64,000 bases of DNA from Allosphingosinicella indica (GCF_900177405.1 NZ_LT840185.1:2743254-2807253); one strand, 5' to 3'. Positions 51,368 to 61,575 are shown, counted from the first letter of the stretch. Notes: generated from the sequence alone by a model not told the origin. Numbers and translations: made by a program.

Positions 51368-52342
51368 ATGGAAGTGACGGCGCTGTTGTTCGTGGTGGTG
51401 CTGGTCGCCCTCTATCTCGTTTCCAGCATCAAGATCGTTCGCCAGGGTTATCAGTACACGATCGAGCATTTCGGCCGCTTCACAGCGGTCGCCCGCCCCG
51501 GCTTCAACTTCTACCCCGCCTTCTTCTACCGCGTCGGCCGCCGCGTGAACATGATGGAGCAGGTACTCGACATTCCCGGCCAGGAAATCATCACCAAAGA
51601 CAATGCGATGGTTTCTACGGATGGGGTGGTGTTCTTCCAAGTGCTGGATTCCGCCAAGGCGGCTTATGAGGTTTCGGACCTCTATGTCGCGATCCTCAAT
51701 CTGGTGACGACCAACCTGCGCACCGTGATGGGCTCGATGGACCTCGACGAGACGCTGTCGAAGCGCGACGAGATCAACGCGCGGCTGCTCGACGTGATCG
51801 ACCATGCGACGACGCCGTGGGGGGTCAAGATCACCCGCATCGAGATCAAGGACATCCGCCCGCCGACCGACATCGTCAATTCGATGGCGCGGCAGATGAA
51901 GGCGGAGCGCGAGAAGCGCGCGGCGATCCTGGAAGCGGAAGGCATGCGCGCCTCGGAAATCCTGCGTGCCGAGGGCGAGAAGCAGGGCCAGATCCTCCAG
52001 GCCGAGGGCCGCCGCGAAGCCGCCTTCCGCGACGCCGAAGCGCGCGAGCGCGAGGCGGAAGCCGAGGCAAAGGCGACGCAGATGGTCTCGGATGCGATCG
52101 CGGGCGGCAACGCGCAGGCGATCAACTATTTCATCGCACAGAAATATGTCGATGCGGTGAGCCAGTTCGCGACATCGCCCAACGCCAAGACGATCCTGTT
52201 CCCGGTCGAGGCGACGCAGCTTATCGGCACGCTCGGCGGCATCGGCGAGCTTGCCCGCGAGGCGATCGGCAAGGCCGCCGAGCCGCCCGCGCCCAAAACG
52301 CCCGCACCGCGCCGCGCCGGCCCCTTCGAGATCAAGGAATGA
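51368..52342 (+). CDS. SPFH/band-7 membrane protein (QmcA/stomatin-like)
   Basis: The 324-residue protein has one N-terminal membrane helix (about 3-20), an SPFH domain (RQGYQYTIEHFGRFTAVARPGFNFYPAFF, then LDIPGQEIITKDNAMVSTDGVVFFQV) and a long Glu/Ala/Arg coiled coil (about 175-240). It probably forms oligomeric rings in membrane microdomains. GGAGGAGAG precedes the ATG. The NfeD partner follows with a four-base overlap, the typical stomatin-NfeD operon. Confidence 0.93.
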   Translation: MEVTALLFVVVLVALYLVSSIKIVRQGYQYTIEHFGRFTAVARPGFNFYPAFFYRVGRRVNMMEQVLDIPGQEIITKDNAMVSTDGVVFFQVLDSAKAAYEVSDLYVAILNLVTTNLRTVMGSMDLDETLSKRDEINARLLDVIDHATTPWGVKITRIEIKDIRPPTDIVNSMARQMKAEREKRAAILEAEGMRASEILRAEGEKQGQILQAEGRREAAFRDAEAREREAEAEAKATQMVSDAIAGGNAQAINYFIAQKYVDAVSQFATSPNAKTILFPVEATQLIGTLGGIGELAREAIGKAAEPPAPKTPAPRRAGPFEIKE

Positions 52343-52791
52343 GCTTCGAGCCGCACTGGCTCTGGCTGATTGCCGCGGCGGTGCTGGCGGGGGCGGAGCT
52401 GCTGATCCCCGGTGTCTTCCTGATCTTCCTCGCCGCAGCGGCCCTGCTCACCGGCGTCGTCGCGGGCGCGTTCGGCATCCCCGTCGCCTTCCAGCTCGCC
52501 GCCTTCGCCTTGTTCGCAATCGGGTCGCTCCAGGCCGGCCGCCGCTATTATGCGCGGCGCGAGGTGCCGAGCGCCGACCCGCACCTCAACGACCGCATCC
52601 ACCGCTATATCGGCGAGACGGTGACCGTCGTCACCGCGATCGAGAACGGCAGCGGGCGGGTGAAGCTGGGCGACGGCGTGTGGACCGCCCGCGGCCCCGA
52701 CGCCCCGGTCGGCGCGCACGTCCGCATCCTGGGCGCGGAGGGCACGGCGCTTCGCGTCACGCCGGTGACCGAACTGCCGTCCCCCGAATAA
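52339..52791 (+). CDS. NfeD-family membrane protein
   Basis: This is a 150-residue protein with two to three membrane helices (about 7-65) and a C-terminal OB-fold (about 90-145; YIGETVTVVTAIENGSGRVKLGDGVWTA). It is the short NfeD form lacking the ClpP-like protease domain. The ATG overlaps the SPFH stop (ATGA). Partners of this type act together in membrane-domain maintenance. Confidence 0.9.
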   Translation: MSFEPHWLWLIAAAVLAGAELLIPGVFLIFLAAAALLTGVVAGAFGIPVAFQLAAFALFAIGSLQAGRRYYARREVPSADPHLNDRIHRYIGETVTVVTAIENGSGRVKLGDGVWTARGPDAPVGAHVRILGAEGTALRVTPVTELPSPE

Positions 52792-52819
52792 CCTTCCCCC
52801 AAGCTATCAAGGACCCGCC

Positions 52820-54676
52820 ATGACCTTCGATCGCCGCACCCTCATGATCGGCGCGGGCGCCACCGCCGCCATCACTCTCCTCCCCGGCTGCAAGGTGGCG
52901 CCCGACGCGGCCGGTCCGGCCTCCGACGGTGCCGCCGCGCCGGCCGGCCAGAGCGGTGCGGCGCGGCTGCTCGCCCGCATGACCGACGCGATCCTGTCCG
53001 AATATCCGGAGAATGCCACCGCGCTCGGGCTCGACAAGGACGCGCGCGCGGCGCTCAAGGCGCAGCTGACCGACCATACGCCGGAGGGGCGCAAGCGGCG
53101 CGGCGACGCGGCGGCGGCACGGCTCGCCGAGCTGCAAAAGATCGACACCGCATCACTCTCCCCCGCGGACCGCGCCGACGTCGAGGTGGCGAAGGCGGCG
53201 CATCAGCTCGCCGTCGACGGCTTTCGCTTCGCGTTCGGCGATCCCATCCAGCTCAGCCAGAACTGGTATTACCGCAACGCGCCTTACGTGGTGGCGCAGA
53301 ACACCGGATCGTTCGTCGAAATCCCCGACTTCCTCGACAGCAGCCATGTCATCGCCAACGCCGCGGACGCCGACGCCTATCTGGCGCGGCTGGACGCCTA
53401 TGCCGCCAATCTGGACGGCGAAACCGCGCGGCTGGCGCACGATCGCGGCGCCGGCGTGATCGCGCCCGATTTCCTGCTCGACAAGACGCTGAAGCAGCAG
53501 AAGGACGCGCGCGCGCTGCCGCTGGAGCAGTGGGGGCTGGTCGGCTCGATCGCCCGCCGTGGCAAGGACATGGCGGGCGATCCCGGCAGCAAGGCGCTTT
53601 CCATCGTCCGCGACAAGGTCGCTCCCGCGATGGACCGGCAGATCGCCGAGCTGGAGACCCACCGCCGCGGCGCGACGGGCGCTGCGGGCGTCTGGAAGCT
53701 GTCCGAGGGCGAGGCTTATTATGCCTGGGCGCTGCGCGCGGGCACGACCACCGAAATGACCCCGGACGAAGTACATCAGCGCGGCCAGGAAGAGCTCAAA
53801 GCGCTGCAATCGCGGATGGACGGGCTGCTCCGCGCGCAGGGGCTGACGCAAGGCTCGGTCGGTGCACGGATGACGGCGCTCGGCAAAGATCCGAAGAACC
53901 TGTTTCCGAACACCGATGCCGGGCGACGCGAGATTCTCGCCTATATCAACGGCAAGGTGGACGACATCCGCGGCCGCCTGCCGCGCGCGTTCAACACGCT
54001 GGTTCCGGGCCGGCTGGTGGTGAAGCGGGTACCGCCGGAGATCGAGGCGGGCGCGCCGGGCGGCTATGCGGCGGCGGGCGCGATCGACGGATCGACGCCG
54101 GGCAATTATTACATCAACCTGCGCGATACGGGCATGTGGCCGCGCTATTCGCTGCCGACGCTGACCTATCACGAGGGCATTCCCGGCCACATCTGGCAGG
54201 GCGAATATACCTACAAGCTGCCGCTGATCCGCTCCGTCCTCGCGTTCAATGCTTATTCGGAAGGCTGGGCGCTCTATGCCGAGCAGCTCGGCGACGAGCT
54301 TGGCGTCTATGAAGGCGATCCGCTCGGCCAGCTCGGCTATCTCCAGTCGATCGCCTTCCGCGCCTGCCGGCTGGTGGTCGACACCGGCCTCCACGCCAAG
54401 CGCTGGACCCGCGAGCGCGCGATCCAGTGGTTCGTCGAGACCAACGGATCGACCGTCGAGGAGGTGCAGGGCGAGGTCGACCGCTATTGCGCCTGGCCGG
54501 GCCAGGCCTGCGGCTACAAGATCGGCCACAGCGAGATCGTCCGCCTGCGCGACAAGGCCCGCGCCGAAATGGACGGGCGCTACGACCTCAAGGCCTTCAA
54601 CGACGTGGTGGTGAAGACCGGCGGCGTCCCGATCACCGTGCTGGAGCAGATCGTGGGTGAATACAGCCGGGCCTGA
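52820..54676 (+). CDS. DUF885-family putative lipoprotein peptidase
   Basis: The 618-residue protein has a twin-arginine-like, lipobox-ended signal (DRRTLMIGAGA ... LLPGC, Cys 25), so it is likely a Tat-exported lipoprotein. The DUF885 core includes YYINLRDTGMWPRYSLPTLTYHEGIPGH with an HExxxH motif, and AYSEGWALYAEQLGDELG with a Glu, consistent with a zinc metallopeptidase; activity is unproven. AAGGA precedes the ATG. It follows nfeD by 28 bases. Confidence 0.87.
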   Translation: MTFDRRTLMIGAGATAAITLLPGCKVAPDAAGPASDGAAAPAGQSGAARLLARMTDAILSEYPENATALGLDKDARAALKAQLTDHTPEGRKRRGDAAAARLAELQKIDTASLSPADRADVEVAKAAHQLAVDGFRFAFGDPIQLSQNWYYRNAPYVVAQNTGSFVEIPDFLDSSHVIANAADADAYLARLDAYAANLDGETARLAHDRGAGVIAPDFLLDKTLKQQKDARALPLEQWGLVGSIARRGKDMAGDPGSKALSIVRDKVAPAMDRQIAELETHRRGATGAAGVWKLSEGEAYYAWALRAGTTTEMTPDEVHQRGQEELKALQSRMDGLLRAQGLTQGSVGARMTALGKDPKNLFPNTDAGRREILAYINGKVDDIRGRLPRAFNTLVPGRLVVKRVPPEIEAGAPGGYAAAGAIDGSTPGNYYINLRDTGMWPRYSLPTLTYHEGIPGHIWQGEYTYKLPLIRSVLAFNAYSEGWALYAEQLGDELGVYEGDPLGQLGYLQSIAFRACRLVVDTGLHAKRWTRERAIQWFVETNGSTVEEVQGEVDRYCAWPGQACGYKIGHSEIVRLRDKARAEMDGRYDLKAFNDVVVKTGGVPITVLEQIVGEYSRA

Positions 54677-54683
54677 CCGGCCC

Positions 54684-54707
54684 GCCTCTCCCGGCTACGG
54701 GAGAGGC
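54684..54707. terminator. Bidirectional terminator hairpin between the DUF885 gene and pckA
   Basis: GCCTCTCCC (54684-54692), loop GGCTAC and GGGAGAGGC (54699-54707) form a perfect 9-bp stem between two convergent genes. There is no long T-run, but the position and stability suit a bidirectional terminator. Confidence 0.65.
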
Positions 54708-54714
54708 GCCCGCA

Positions 54715-56316
54715 TCATGCCGCGCTGGGGGCGGCTTCCTTGACGCCCTGATCGACATGCGCCTCAAACTTGGCGAAATTGTCGATGAAGAGATTGACCA
54801 GCTTCGCCGCGGTGGCGTCGTAATCGGCCTTGTCGGCCCAGGTGGTGCGCGGATCGAGGATGGCATCGTCGACGCCGGGAACGCTGACCGGCACCTGGAA
54901 GCCGAAATTGTCGTCGGTGCGAAACGCAACATCGTTGAGGCTGCCGTCGAGCGCGGCGTTGAGCAGCGCGCGCGTCGCCTTGATCGGCATGCGGCTGCCG
55001 ACGCCATATTTGCCGCCTGTCCAGCCGGTATTGACCAGCCAGCAATCGACACCGCCGCGGGCGATCCGCTCCTTGAGGAGATTGCCGTAGACGCTCGGGT
55101 GGCGTGGCATGAACGGCGCGCCGAAGCAGGTCGAGAAGGTGGCTTCGGGCTCGGTGACGCCGATCTCGGTGCCGGCGACCTTGGCGGTGTAGCCGGACAG
55201 GAAATGGTACATCGCCTGATCGGGCGTCAGCTTGGCGATCGGCGGCAGTACGCCGAACGCGTCGGCGGTGAGCATCACGATGTTGCGCGGCACCGGCCCC
55301 ATATTTTCGACCGAGGAATTGGGGATGTAGTCGATCGGATAAGCGCCGCGGCTGTTCTCGGCGAGTGTCGCGTCGTCGAGATCGAGTTCGCGGGTAACGG
55401 GATCGACCACCACATTCTCAAGTACCGTGCCGAAGCGGCGGGTGGTGGCGTAGATTTCGGGCTCGGCCTCGGCGGAGAGGCGGATCATCTTGGCATAGCA
55501 GCCGCCCTCGAAATTGAAGACGGCGGTGTCCGACCAGCCATGCTCGTCATCGCCGATGAGCGTGCGCGCGGGATCGGCGCTGAGCGTCGTCTTGCCAGTG
55601 CCCGACAGGCCGAAGAAGACGGCGGTGTCGCCCTTCGAGCCGACGTTGGCGGAGCAATGCATCGGCATCACGCCGGTGGGCGGCAGGAGATAGTTGAGGA
55701 CGCCGAATACGCTCTTCTTCATCTCGCCGGCATAGCGGGTGCCGCCGATGAGGATCAGCTTCTCGGTGAGATTGACCGCGATCACCGTTTCGCTGCGGCA
55801 ACCGTGGCGCGCGGGATCGGCGCGGAAGCTCGGCAGGTCGATGATCGTGAAGTCGGGCCGGAAGCCGGCGAGCGCCTCCGCCTCGGGGCGGACCAGCATC
55901 GTGCGGATGAAGAGGCTGTGCCAGGCGAGCTCGTTGATGACGCGGACGTTCACGCGATGCTCGGGCTGCGAGCCGCCATAGAGATCCTGGACGAAGAGCG
56001 TCTCCTTGCCTTCCAGCGCGGTGAGGAAATCGGCCTTGAGCGCGGCGAAATGCTCTGGGCTCATGCCCTTGTTGTTGTCCCACCAGATCGTGCCTTCGGT
56101 CTCGGCGTCGCGGACCGTGAACTTGTCCTGCGCCGAGCGGCCGGTGTGGCGGCCAGTCTCGACCACCAGCGGACCTTCCTTGGCGATCACGCCCTCGCCG
56201 CGCTTCACCGATTCCTCGACCAGCGGCGCGGTCACCAGGTTCCAGTGAAGCTTCGCGGACGTCGCGATGCCCTGTTCGCCAAGTCCATAGGCGGGGACCC
56301 GGTTGGACACGATCAT
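54715..56316 (-). CDS. pckA: Phosphoenolpyruvate carboxykinase (ATP)
   Basis: PckA converts oxaloacetate to PEP in gluconeogenesis. The 533-residue product has [18 protein letters not shown], the kinase-1a/P-loop [14 protein letters not shown], the metal-binding [11 protein letters not shown] and [20 protein letters not shown] lies 3 bases before the ATG at 56316. It is divergent from chvI. In rhizobia pckA also neighbours chvGI, so control by ChvI is plausible. Confidence 0.97.
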   Translation of the reverse strand: MIVSNRVPAYGLGEQGIATSAKLHWNLVTAPLVEESVKRGEGVIAKEGPLVVETGRHTGRSAQDKFTVRDAETEGTIWWDNNKGMSPEHFAALKADFLTALEGKETLFVQDLYGGSQPEHRVNVRVINELAWHSLFIRTMLVRPEAEALAGFRPDFTIIDLPSFRADPARHGCRSETVIAVNLTEKLILIGGTRYAGEMKKSVFGVLNYLLPPTGVMPMHCSANVGSKGDTAVFFGLSGTGKTTLSADPARTLIGDDEHGWSDTAVFNFEGGCYAKMIRLSAEAEPEIYATTRRFGTVLENVVVDPVTRELDLDDATLAENSRGAYPIDYIPNSSVENMGPVPRNIVMLTADAFGVLPPIAKLTPDQAMYHFLSGYTAKVAGTEIGVTEPEATFSTCFGAPFMPRHPSVYGNLLKERIARGGVDCWLVNTGWTGGKYGVGSRMPIKATRALLNAALDGSLNDVAFRTDDNFGFQVPVSVPGVDDAILDPRTTWADKADYDATAAKLVNLFIDNFAKFEAHVDQGVKEAAPSAA

Positions 56317-56430
56317 TCTCCTGCTTTCAACATGACTTGCCGCGGCACGGCGGATTCGCCGGACCGCGCCTCGCTATGCGGCGGCGCATATCGAAGCGGG
56401 GGGTCCGCGTCAAAGACTCCGGCCGCTCGG

Positions 56431-56459
56431 TTGCGACGGCACGGCCGATTGGATAAACC
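56431..56459 (+). promoter_or_regulatory. Candidate promoter of chvI-chvG
   Basis: TTGCGA (56431-56436) and TAAACC (56454-56459) are 17 bases apart, giving a predicted start about 20 bases before the chvI ATG. It lies in the 170-base region shared with divergent pckA. Confidence 0.4.
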
Positions 56460-56486
56460 CCTCGGCGTGAGCGCGAGGCGACAGGC

Positions 56487-57200
56487 ATGGCGGTGACGAT
56501 CGCGCTCGTCGACGACGATCGCAATATCCTGACGTCGGTGTCGATCGCTCTCCAGGCGGAGGGGTTCGGAACGCGCGTCTATTCGGACGGCGAGACGGCG
56601 CTGAAGGCGCTCGTCGAGAACCCGCCGGACCTTGCCGTGCTCGACATCAAGATGCCGCGGATGGACGGCATGGAGCTGCTGCGGCGGCTGCGCGAGAAGA
56701 GCGCGATCCCGGTCATTTTCCTGACCTCCAAGGACGACGAGCTCGACGAGGCGCTGGGCCTCGCGATGGGCGCCGACGACTACATCGCCAAGCCGTTCAG
56801 CCAGCGCCTCCTCATTGCCCGCATCCGCGCTGTGCTGCGCCGCGCCGAGATGCGCGCCGGCCCCGCGGACGGCGGCGCCGACGGCGAGCCCGAGAGCGAG
56901 CCGATCGCGCGCGGGCGGTTGACGATGGACCCGGCGCGCCACCGCGTCACCTGGTCCGGGCAGGACGTGACGCTGACCGTTACCGAGTTCATGATCCTGG
57001 AGGCGCTCGCGCAGCGCCCCGGCGTCGTCAAATCGCGCAACCAGTTGATGGACGTCGCCTATCATGACGACATCTATGTCGACGACCGCACCATCGACAG
57101 CCATATCAAGCGTCTGCGCCGCAAGTTCCGTGCCGCGGACGGCGATTTCAGCGCGATCGAGACGCTCTACGGGGTCGGATACCGCTTTGCCGAGGAGTGA
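56487..57200 (+). CDS. chvI: Response regulator ChvI (OmpR/PhoB type)
   Basis: ChvI controls envelope and acid-stress genes in alphaproteobacteria. The 237-residue protein has the acidic pocket in [17 protein letters not shown], the phosphoacceptor Asp in [17 protein letters not shown] (about 52), the Lys in AKPFSQRLL, and a C-terminal winged helix (about 145-235; [35 protein letters not shown]). The histidine kinase gene overlaps its 3' end, so kinase and regulator are co-translated. Confidence 0.92.
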   Translation: MAVTIALVDDDRNILTSVSIALQAEGFGTRVYSDGETALKALVENPPDLAVLDIKMPRMDGMELLRRLREKSAIPVIFLTSKDDELDEALGLAMGADDYIAKPFSQRLLIARIRAVLRRAEMRAGPADGGADGEPESEPIARGRLTMDPARHRVTWSGQDVTLTVTEFMILEALAQRPGVVKSRNQLMDVAYHDDIYVDDRTIDSHIKRLRRKFRAADGDFSAIETLYGVGYRFAEE

Positions 57201-58740
57201 CGATCTGGACCTGCGCTTCTCGCGCCGCTGGTCGCTCACGCACCGCATCCTCGCGGTCAACATCTTCGCGCTCGCGATCCTTGCGGGCAGCCTGTTCTAT
57301 CTCGACAGCTTCCGCGCCCGGCTGACGACGGCACGGCTGGAGCAGGCGGCGAGCGAAACGCGGATGATCGCGGAGGCGGTACGCGTCGCCGCGCCCGGCG
57401 AGCGCGCCGCGCTGCTCCGCCGGGTGGGCGCGGATTCCGGGACGCGGCTGCGCATCTATCGCGCCGACGGCGTTAAGCGCGCCGATAGCTGGGCAGGCGT
57501 CGACCCGACCTATGAGTTTCGCGATCCCGAGGGCGAGCCGTGGACCAAGGACGTCGCACGGGCGCTGGACAATGCCTTCGACGCGATCGTCGGCGCGCGC
57601 CAGCCGCCGTACTACGTGCCGCCGCGCGTGGACACGCTCGCCGCCTGGCCCGAAGCGCAGCGCGCGATCGCCGGCGGCCCGGCCGTCGTCACCGTCCGCC
57701 GCGCGCCCGACGGGACGCCGTTCATATCGGCAGCGTCGGCGATCGGCGTCGAAGGGCGATCGGTGCTGCTGCTGACCACGAACGCGCGCGACATCCGCCG
57801 CATCGTCCGCGCGGAGCGGTTGAGCTTGGGGTTCGTGCTCACCGGCACGATCCTGCTGTCGATCCTGCTCTCGCTGTTTCTCGCGCGGACCATCGCCCGC
57901 CCCCTCAAGCGGCTGGCGCTCGCCGCGCACCGCGTCCGACTGGGCCGCGCGCGCGAGGTGGCGGTGCCCACCCTCCCCGCGCGGCGCGACGAGATCGGCC
58001 TGCTCGCCCGCGCGCTGCACGACATGACGCAATCGTTGCGCCAGCGGATCGACGCAACCGAGGCGTTCGCCGCCGACGTCACGCACGAACTGAAGAACCC
58101 CCTCGCCTCGCTCCGCTCCGCGGTGGACAGCCTCGACAAGGTGCAGGACCCGGCGCTGATCCGCCAGCTTACCGAAGTGATCCGAAACGACGTGCAGCGG
58201 CTCGACCGGCTGATCGTCGATATCGCCGAGACCTCGCGGCTGGACGCCGAACTTTCGCGTGCGCGCTTCGAATCGGTCGATCTCGGCAAGATGATGGAGG
58301 CACTGCTGCCGCTGTGGGAGACGCGCGCCGCCGAGCGTGGCGTGCGCCTGGCCTTCGCGCGTCCGCGGGTCGGCACCGCCGTCATCCCCGGCGCGGAATC
58401 GCGGCTCGGCCGCGCGATCGACAATCTGGTCGACAACGCCATATCCTTCTCGCCGCCGGGCGGCGTAGTCGAGATCGCGGCAGCGCGGGTCGGCAACGAG
58501 GTTCTGGTGACGGTGGAGGATGCCGGGCCGGGCGTTCCCGCCGAGGCGCGCGAGGCCATCTTTCAGCGCTTTCACAGCGTACGGCCGGAGGGCGAAACCT
58601 TCGGCAGCCATTCTGGGCTTGGCCTCGCCATCGCCCGCGCGATCATCGAGGGGCATGACGGGCGTGTCATCGTCGAGGATCGCGGCGACGGCCGCAAGGG
58701 CGCCCGCTTCGTGATCCGCTTCCCGGGAGATGTCGCGTGA
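57187..58740 (+). CDS. chvG: Sensor histidine kinase ChvG
   Basis: ChvG is the membrane partner of ChvI. From TTG 57187 (overlapping chvI by 14 bases) the product has 517 residues: TM1 in [23 protein letters not shown], a periplasmic sensor region (about 40-210), TM2 [24 protein letters not shown], the phosphoacceptor His in [21 protein letters not shown] (about 300), and the ATP-binding boxes [21 protein letters not shown] and [10 protein letters not shown]. No ATG is available near the overlap; CTG 57205 is a weaker option. Confidence 0.9.
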   Translation: MPRSDDLDLRFSRRWSLTHRILAVNIFALAILAGSLFYLDSFRARLTTARLEQAASETRMIAEAVRVAAPGERAALLRRVGADSGTRLRIYRADGVKRADSWAGVDPTYEFRDPEGEPWTKDVARALDNAFDAIVGARQPPYYVPPRVDTLAAWPEAQRAIAGGPAVVTVRRAPDGTPFISAASAIGVEGRSVLLLTTNARDIRRIVRAERLSLGFVLTGTILLSILLSLFLARTIARPLKRLALAAHRVRLGRAREVAVPTLPARRDEIGLLARALHDMTQSLRQRIDATEAFAADVTHELKNPLASLRSAVDSLDKVQDPALIRQLTEVIRNDVQRLDRLIVDIAETSRLDAELSRARFESVDLGKMMEALLPLWETRAAERGVRLAFARPRVGTAVIPGAESRLGRAIDNLVDNAISFSPPGGVVEIAAARVGNEVLVTVEDAGPGVPAEAREAIFQRFHSVRPEGETFGSHSGLGLAIARAIIEGHDGRVIVEDRGDGRKGARFVIRFPGDVA

Positions 58741-59165
58741 CCGAGCCCTCGTCCGAGACGCTGCATGCGACGACGGTCTCGATCGGAGGCCGGGCGGTGC
58801 TGATCACCGGACGGTCGGGCAGCGGCAAATCCGATCTCGCCTTGCGCCTCATCGACCGGGGCGCGCGGCTGGTGAGCGACGATTACACCATCGTTAAGCG
58901 GATCGGCGGCGTGTTGAGCGCCACCGCGCCAAGCCGCATAGCCGGCAAGATGGAGGTCCGCGGGATCGGCATCGTCGCGATGGAGCCGTCTGCCGATGTG
59001 CCCGTGTCCCTGGCCGTCGATCTCGACCGGGCCGCGGATCGCATGCCGGAGCCGGGCGAGGTGCAGGTGATCGCGGGGATCGCGGTTCGCGTGATCGCCC
59101 TCGATGCGCGGGAATCGTCCGCGCCGATGAAGGTGGAATGGGCGTTAAAAGGCATAATTCCGTGA
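58737..59165 (+). CDS. hprK: Short HPr kinase/phosphatase
   Basis: HprK phosphorylates the regulatory Ser of HPr. At 142 residues it is the alphaproteobacterial version without the N-terminal domain. The P-loop GRSGSGKSDLALRLI (residues about 26-40), the catalytic pair in LVSDDYTIV, and the signature GKMEVRGIGIV are intact. GTG 58737 overlaps the chvG stop. Its substrate HPr is encoded three genes downstream. Confidence 0.9.
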   Translation: MTEPSSETLHATTVSIGGRAVLITGRSGSGKSDLALRLIDRGARLVSDDYTIVKRIGGVLSATAPSRIAGKMEVRGIGIVAMEPSADVPVSLAVDLDRAADRMPEPGEVQVIAGIAVRVIALDARESSAPMKVEWALKGIIP

Positions 59166-60091
59166 CGACGCCGCGCACACCCAAGCGGATTCTGCTGGTT
59201 TCGGGCCTCTCGGGCGCCGGCAAATCGACCGTGTTGCGCACGCTTGAGGATGTCGGCTGGGAGGTGGTCGACAATCTGCCGCTGACCCTGCTCGACCACC
59301 TGCTTTCCACCCCGCTGGCGCGTGGCGGGCCGCGGCGGCGGCGGCCGCTCGCCATCGGCATCGACACGCGCACCCGCGATTTCGGCGCGCAGCGGATCGT
59401 CGACCAGATCAAAGCGCTGGCGTCCGACCAGAATTTTCCGGTGGAATCGCTGTTTCTTGATTGCGCCGGATCGGAACTGCTGCGGCGCTACTCCGAAACC
59501 CGCCGCCGCCACCCGCTGGCGCCCGACCGGCCGGCGACCGACGGCATCGCCGACGAGCGCGAGTTGATGGCGCCGCTCCGGCGCTGGGCCGATCATGTCA
59601 TCGACACCACCGACACCGACAGCCCCACCCTGCAGGCGCAGATCCGCGAGCGGTTCGGCAGCGCCGAGACCGCACCGCACCTGCAGGTTAGTTCGTTCGG
59701 TTTCGCGCGCGGCCTTCCGCGCAACGCAGATCTGGTCTTCGACATGCGCTTCCTCAAGAATCCGCATTGGGTCTCGGCGCTGCGTGAGCAGACCGGCCTC
59801 GACGCCGCGGTCGCCGATTTCATCGCCCGCGACCCCGCCTATGAAGAGGCCGTGACGCGGATCGAGGATCTGCTGCTGCTGCTGCTTCCGCGCTATCGCA
59901 GCGAAGGCAAGTCCTACATCTCGATCGCTTTCGGGTGCACCGGAGGGAGACACCGCTCCGTTCATGTCGCCGAGCGGGTTGCCGCACGGTTGCGCGGCGC
60001 GGGATTTTCGCCCACGGTGGACCACCGTGACCTAGGCACGCGCCCGCGCGACGGGATCGAAGGTGCCGCGAGGGCTCGAACGGTTGATTAG
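59162..60091 (+). CDS. rapZ: RapZ/YvcJ-family RNase adapter and nucleotide-binding protein
   Basis: The 309-residue protein has an N-terminal P-loop domain (LLVSGLSGAGKSTVLRTLEDVGWEVVDNLP) and the family C-terminal domain with FMRFLKNPHW-like DMRFLKNPHWVSALR and YISIAFGCTGGRHRSVHVAERVA. In enterobacteria RapZ binds sRNA and controls amino-sugar synthesis; here the role may differ. GTG 59162 overlaps the hprK stop (GTGA) with AAAAGG upstream; an ATG eight codons earlier is possible. Confidence 0.94.
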   Translation: MTTPRTPKRILLVSGLSGAGKSTVLRTLEDVGWEVVDNLPLTLLDHLLSTPLARGGPRRRRPLAIGIDTRTRDFGAQRIVDQIKALASDQNFPVESLFLDCAGSELLRRYSETRRRHPLAPDRPATDGIADERELMAPLRRWADHVIDTTDTDSPTLQAQIRERFGSAETAPHLQVSSFGFARGLPRNADLVFDMRFLKNPHWVSALREQTGLDAAVADFIARDPAYEEAVTRIEDLLLLLLPRYRSEGKSYISIAFGCTGGRHRSVHVAERVAARLRGAGFSPTVDHRDLGTRPRDGIEGAARARTVD

Positions 60092-60100
60092 GGTGTTTTC

Positions 60101-60505
60101 ATGATCGGTCTGGTGCTGGTGACCCACGGACGGCTCGCCGCGGAGTTCATCGTCGCCATGGAGCATGTGGTCGGCCCGCAACAGCAGATCGAAGGCATCT
60201 GCATCGGCCCCGACGACGACATGGAAGTGCGGCGCAACGACATTGCCGAGGCAGTGGCGAGCGTCGACGACGGCCAGGGCGTCATCATTCTCACCGACCT
60301 GTTCGGAGGAACGCCCTCCAACCTCGCCATTTCGCTGATGAAATCAGGCGTCGTCGAGGTAATCGCGGGGGTCAATCTGCCGATGCTTATCCGCCTGGAA
60401 GGCGCGCGCAAGGTGATGGAGATCAAGCCGGCGGTAGCCGCCGCGCGCGAGGCGGGACGCAAATATATCTCGGTCGCGTCCGAAATCCTCGGCGAGGTCG
60501 CCTGA
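60101..60505 (+). CDS. PTS EIIA component, mannose/fructose (EIIA-Man) type
   Basis: The 134-residue cytosolic phosphocarrier has the phosphorylated His in LVLVTHGRLAAEF (residue 9) and the TDLFGGTPSNLAISLM block. No EIIB/EIIC permease follows, so it is likely a regulatory PTS component, as in other alphaproteobacteria with hprK-linked PTS genes. It is 9 bases after rapZ and directly adjoins the HPr gene. Confidence 0.93.
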   Translation: MIGLVLVTHGRLAAEFIVAMEHVVGPQQQIEGICIGPDDDMEVRRNDIAEAVASVDDGQGVIILTDLFGGTPSNLAISLMKSGVVEVIAGVNLPMLIRLEGARKVMEIKPAVAAAREAGRKYISVASEILGEVA

Positions 60506-60772
60506 ATGGTCAGCCGGACGGTGGCGCTCTCCAACAAGCGCGGCCTGCACGCCCGCGCCAGCGCCAAGTTCGTCACGCTCGCCGCCGCCCAGGGCGCCGA
60601 AGTCGAGGTGGAGAAGGACGGATCGAAGGTGTGCGGCACCTCGATCATGGGGCTAATGATGCTGGGCGCGGCCTATGGCGATTCGATCACGATCAGCGCC
60701 AAGGGCGACGGCGCGGAAGCCATCGTTACCGCGCTTACGGAGCTGGTCCAGGACAAGTTTGGCGAGGATTGA
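60506..60772 (+). CDS. ptsH: HPr phosphocarrier protein
   Basis: This is an 88-residue HPr/NPr with the EI-phosphorylated His in NKRGLHARASAKFV (residue 16) and the HprK-target Ser in CGTSIMGLMMLGA (about 48). The ATG immediately follows the EIIA stop, and its own stop overlaps the next start (TGATG). EI is not in the window. Confidence 0.94.
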   Translation: MVSRTVALSNKRGLHARASAKFVTLAAAQGAEVEVEKDGSKVCGTSIMGLMMLGAAYGDSITISAKGDGAEAIVTALTELVQDKFGED

Positions 60773-61575
60773 TGCCGCGCCAGATCACCGCCTTTTCCAA
60801 CACGCTGGTGAAGCGCGTCCGGAGCTTGCGCGACAAGAAGCACCGGCGCCGGGAGGGGCTTTTCATCGCCGAGGGGCTGCGCATCCTGACCGAGGCGCGC
60901 GAAGCGGGGTTCCTGCCCGAGATGCTGTTCTTCGCGACCGGCACGCGCCACGCACTACTCGACACGCTGATCGGCGAGATCGAGGCGGCGGGCGGCGATG
61001 TGATCGAGACGAGCGCCGACATCCTCCACAAGATGTCCGGCAAGGACAATCCGCAGACCGTGCTCGGCGTCTATCCGGCGCTCGACACGAGCCTTGCGCG
61101 GCTCGATCGATCGGCGGCGGGGCTGTGGATCGTCGCGCAGTCGCTACGCGATCCGGGCAATCTCGGCACGATCCTGCGCACCGGCGACGCGACCGGCGCT
61201 GGCGGGCTGATCCTGATCGACGATTGCGTCGATCCCTTTTCGGTCGAGGCGGTGCGCGCGTCGATGGGGGCGCTGTTCACGCAAAGGATCGCGACCGCGC
61301 CTTGGGCCGACTTCCTGTCATGGCTGCGTGGTGGGCCGGGCGAGCTGATCGGCACCAGCCTCAAGGCGCGCGAGGATTATCAGGCGCCGCGTTACGCGCC
61401 GCCCGCCTTCCTCCTCGTCGGCAACGAGGCGCAGGGGCTGCCCTCCGCCTATGAGGCGGAGTGCGACCGGCTGGTGAAGATCCCGATGCTCGGGAAGGCG
61501 GACAGCCTCAACGCCGCGGTCGCGACCGCGGTCATCGCCTACGAGATCGTCAACCAGTGGCGCCGCGCGGCTTAG
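60772..61575 (+). CDS. SpoU/TrmH-family RNA 2'-O-methyltransferase
   Basis: The 267-residue protein has an N-terminal RNA-binding substrate domain (TLVKRVRSLRDKKHRRREGLFIAEG) and a SPOUT knot with motif 1 LRDPGNLGTILRTGDATGAGG, motif 2 LLVGNEAQGLP and motif 3 IPMLGKADSLNAAVATAVIAYE. It probably modifies rRNA; the exact site is not assignable. It is coupled to ptsH by a one-base overlap and ends the chvI operon at a hairpin. Confidence 0.92.
   Translation: MPRQITAFSNTLVKRVRSLRDKKHRRREGLFIAEGLRILTEAREAGFLPEMLFFATGTRHALLDTLIGEIEAAGGDVIETSADILHKMSGKDNPQTVLGVYPALDTSLARLDRSAAGLWIVAQSLRDPGNLGTILRTGDATGAGGLILIDDCVDPFSVEAVRASMGALFTQRIATAPWADFLSWLRGGPGELIGTSLKAREDYQAPRYAPPAFLLVGNEAQGLPSAYEAECDRLVKIPMLGKADSLNAAVATAVIAYEIVNQWRRAA

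Noticed and set aside
57064..57186. In-frame extension of chvG back into chvI
   Set aside because: The extra 41 codons overlap the DNA-binding domain of chvI and are Ser/Thr/Ala-rich without homology to ChvG; normal ChvG N-termini start just before the first membrane helix.
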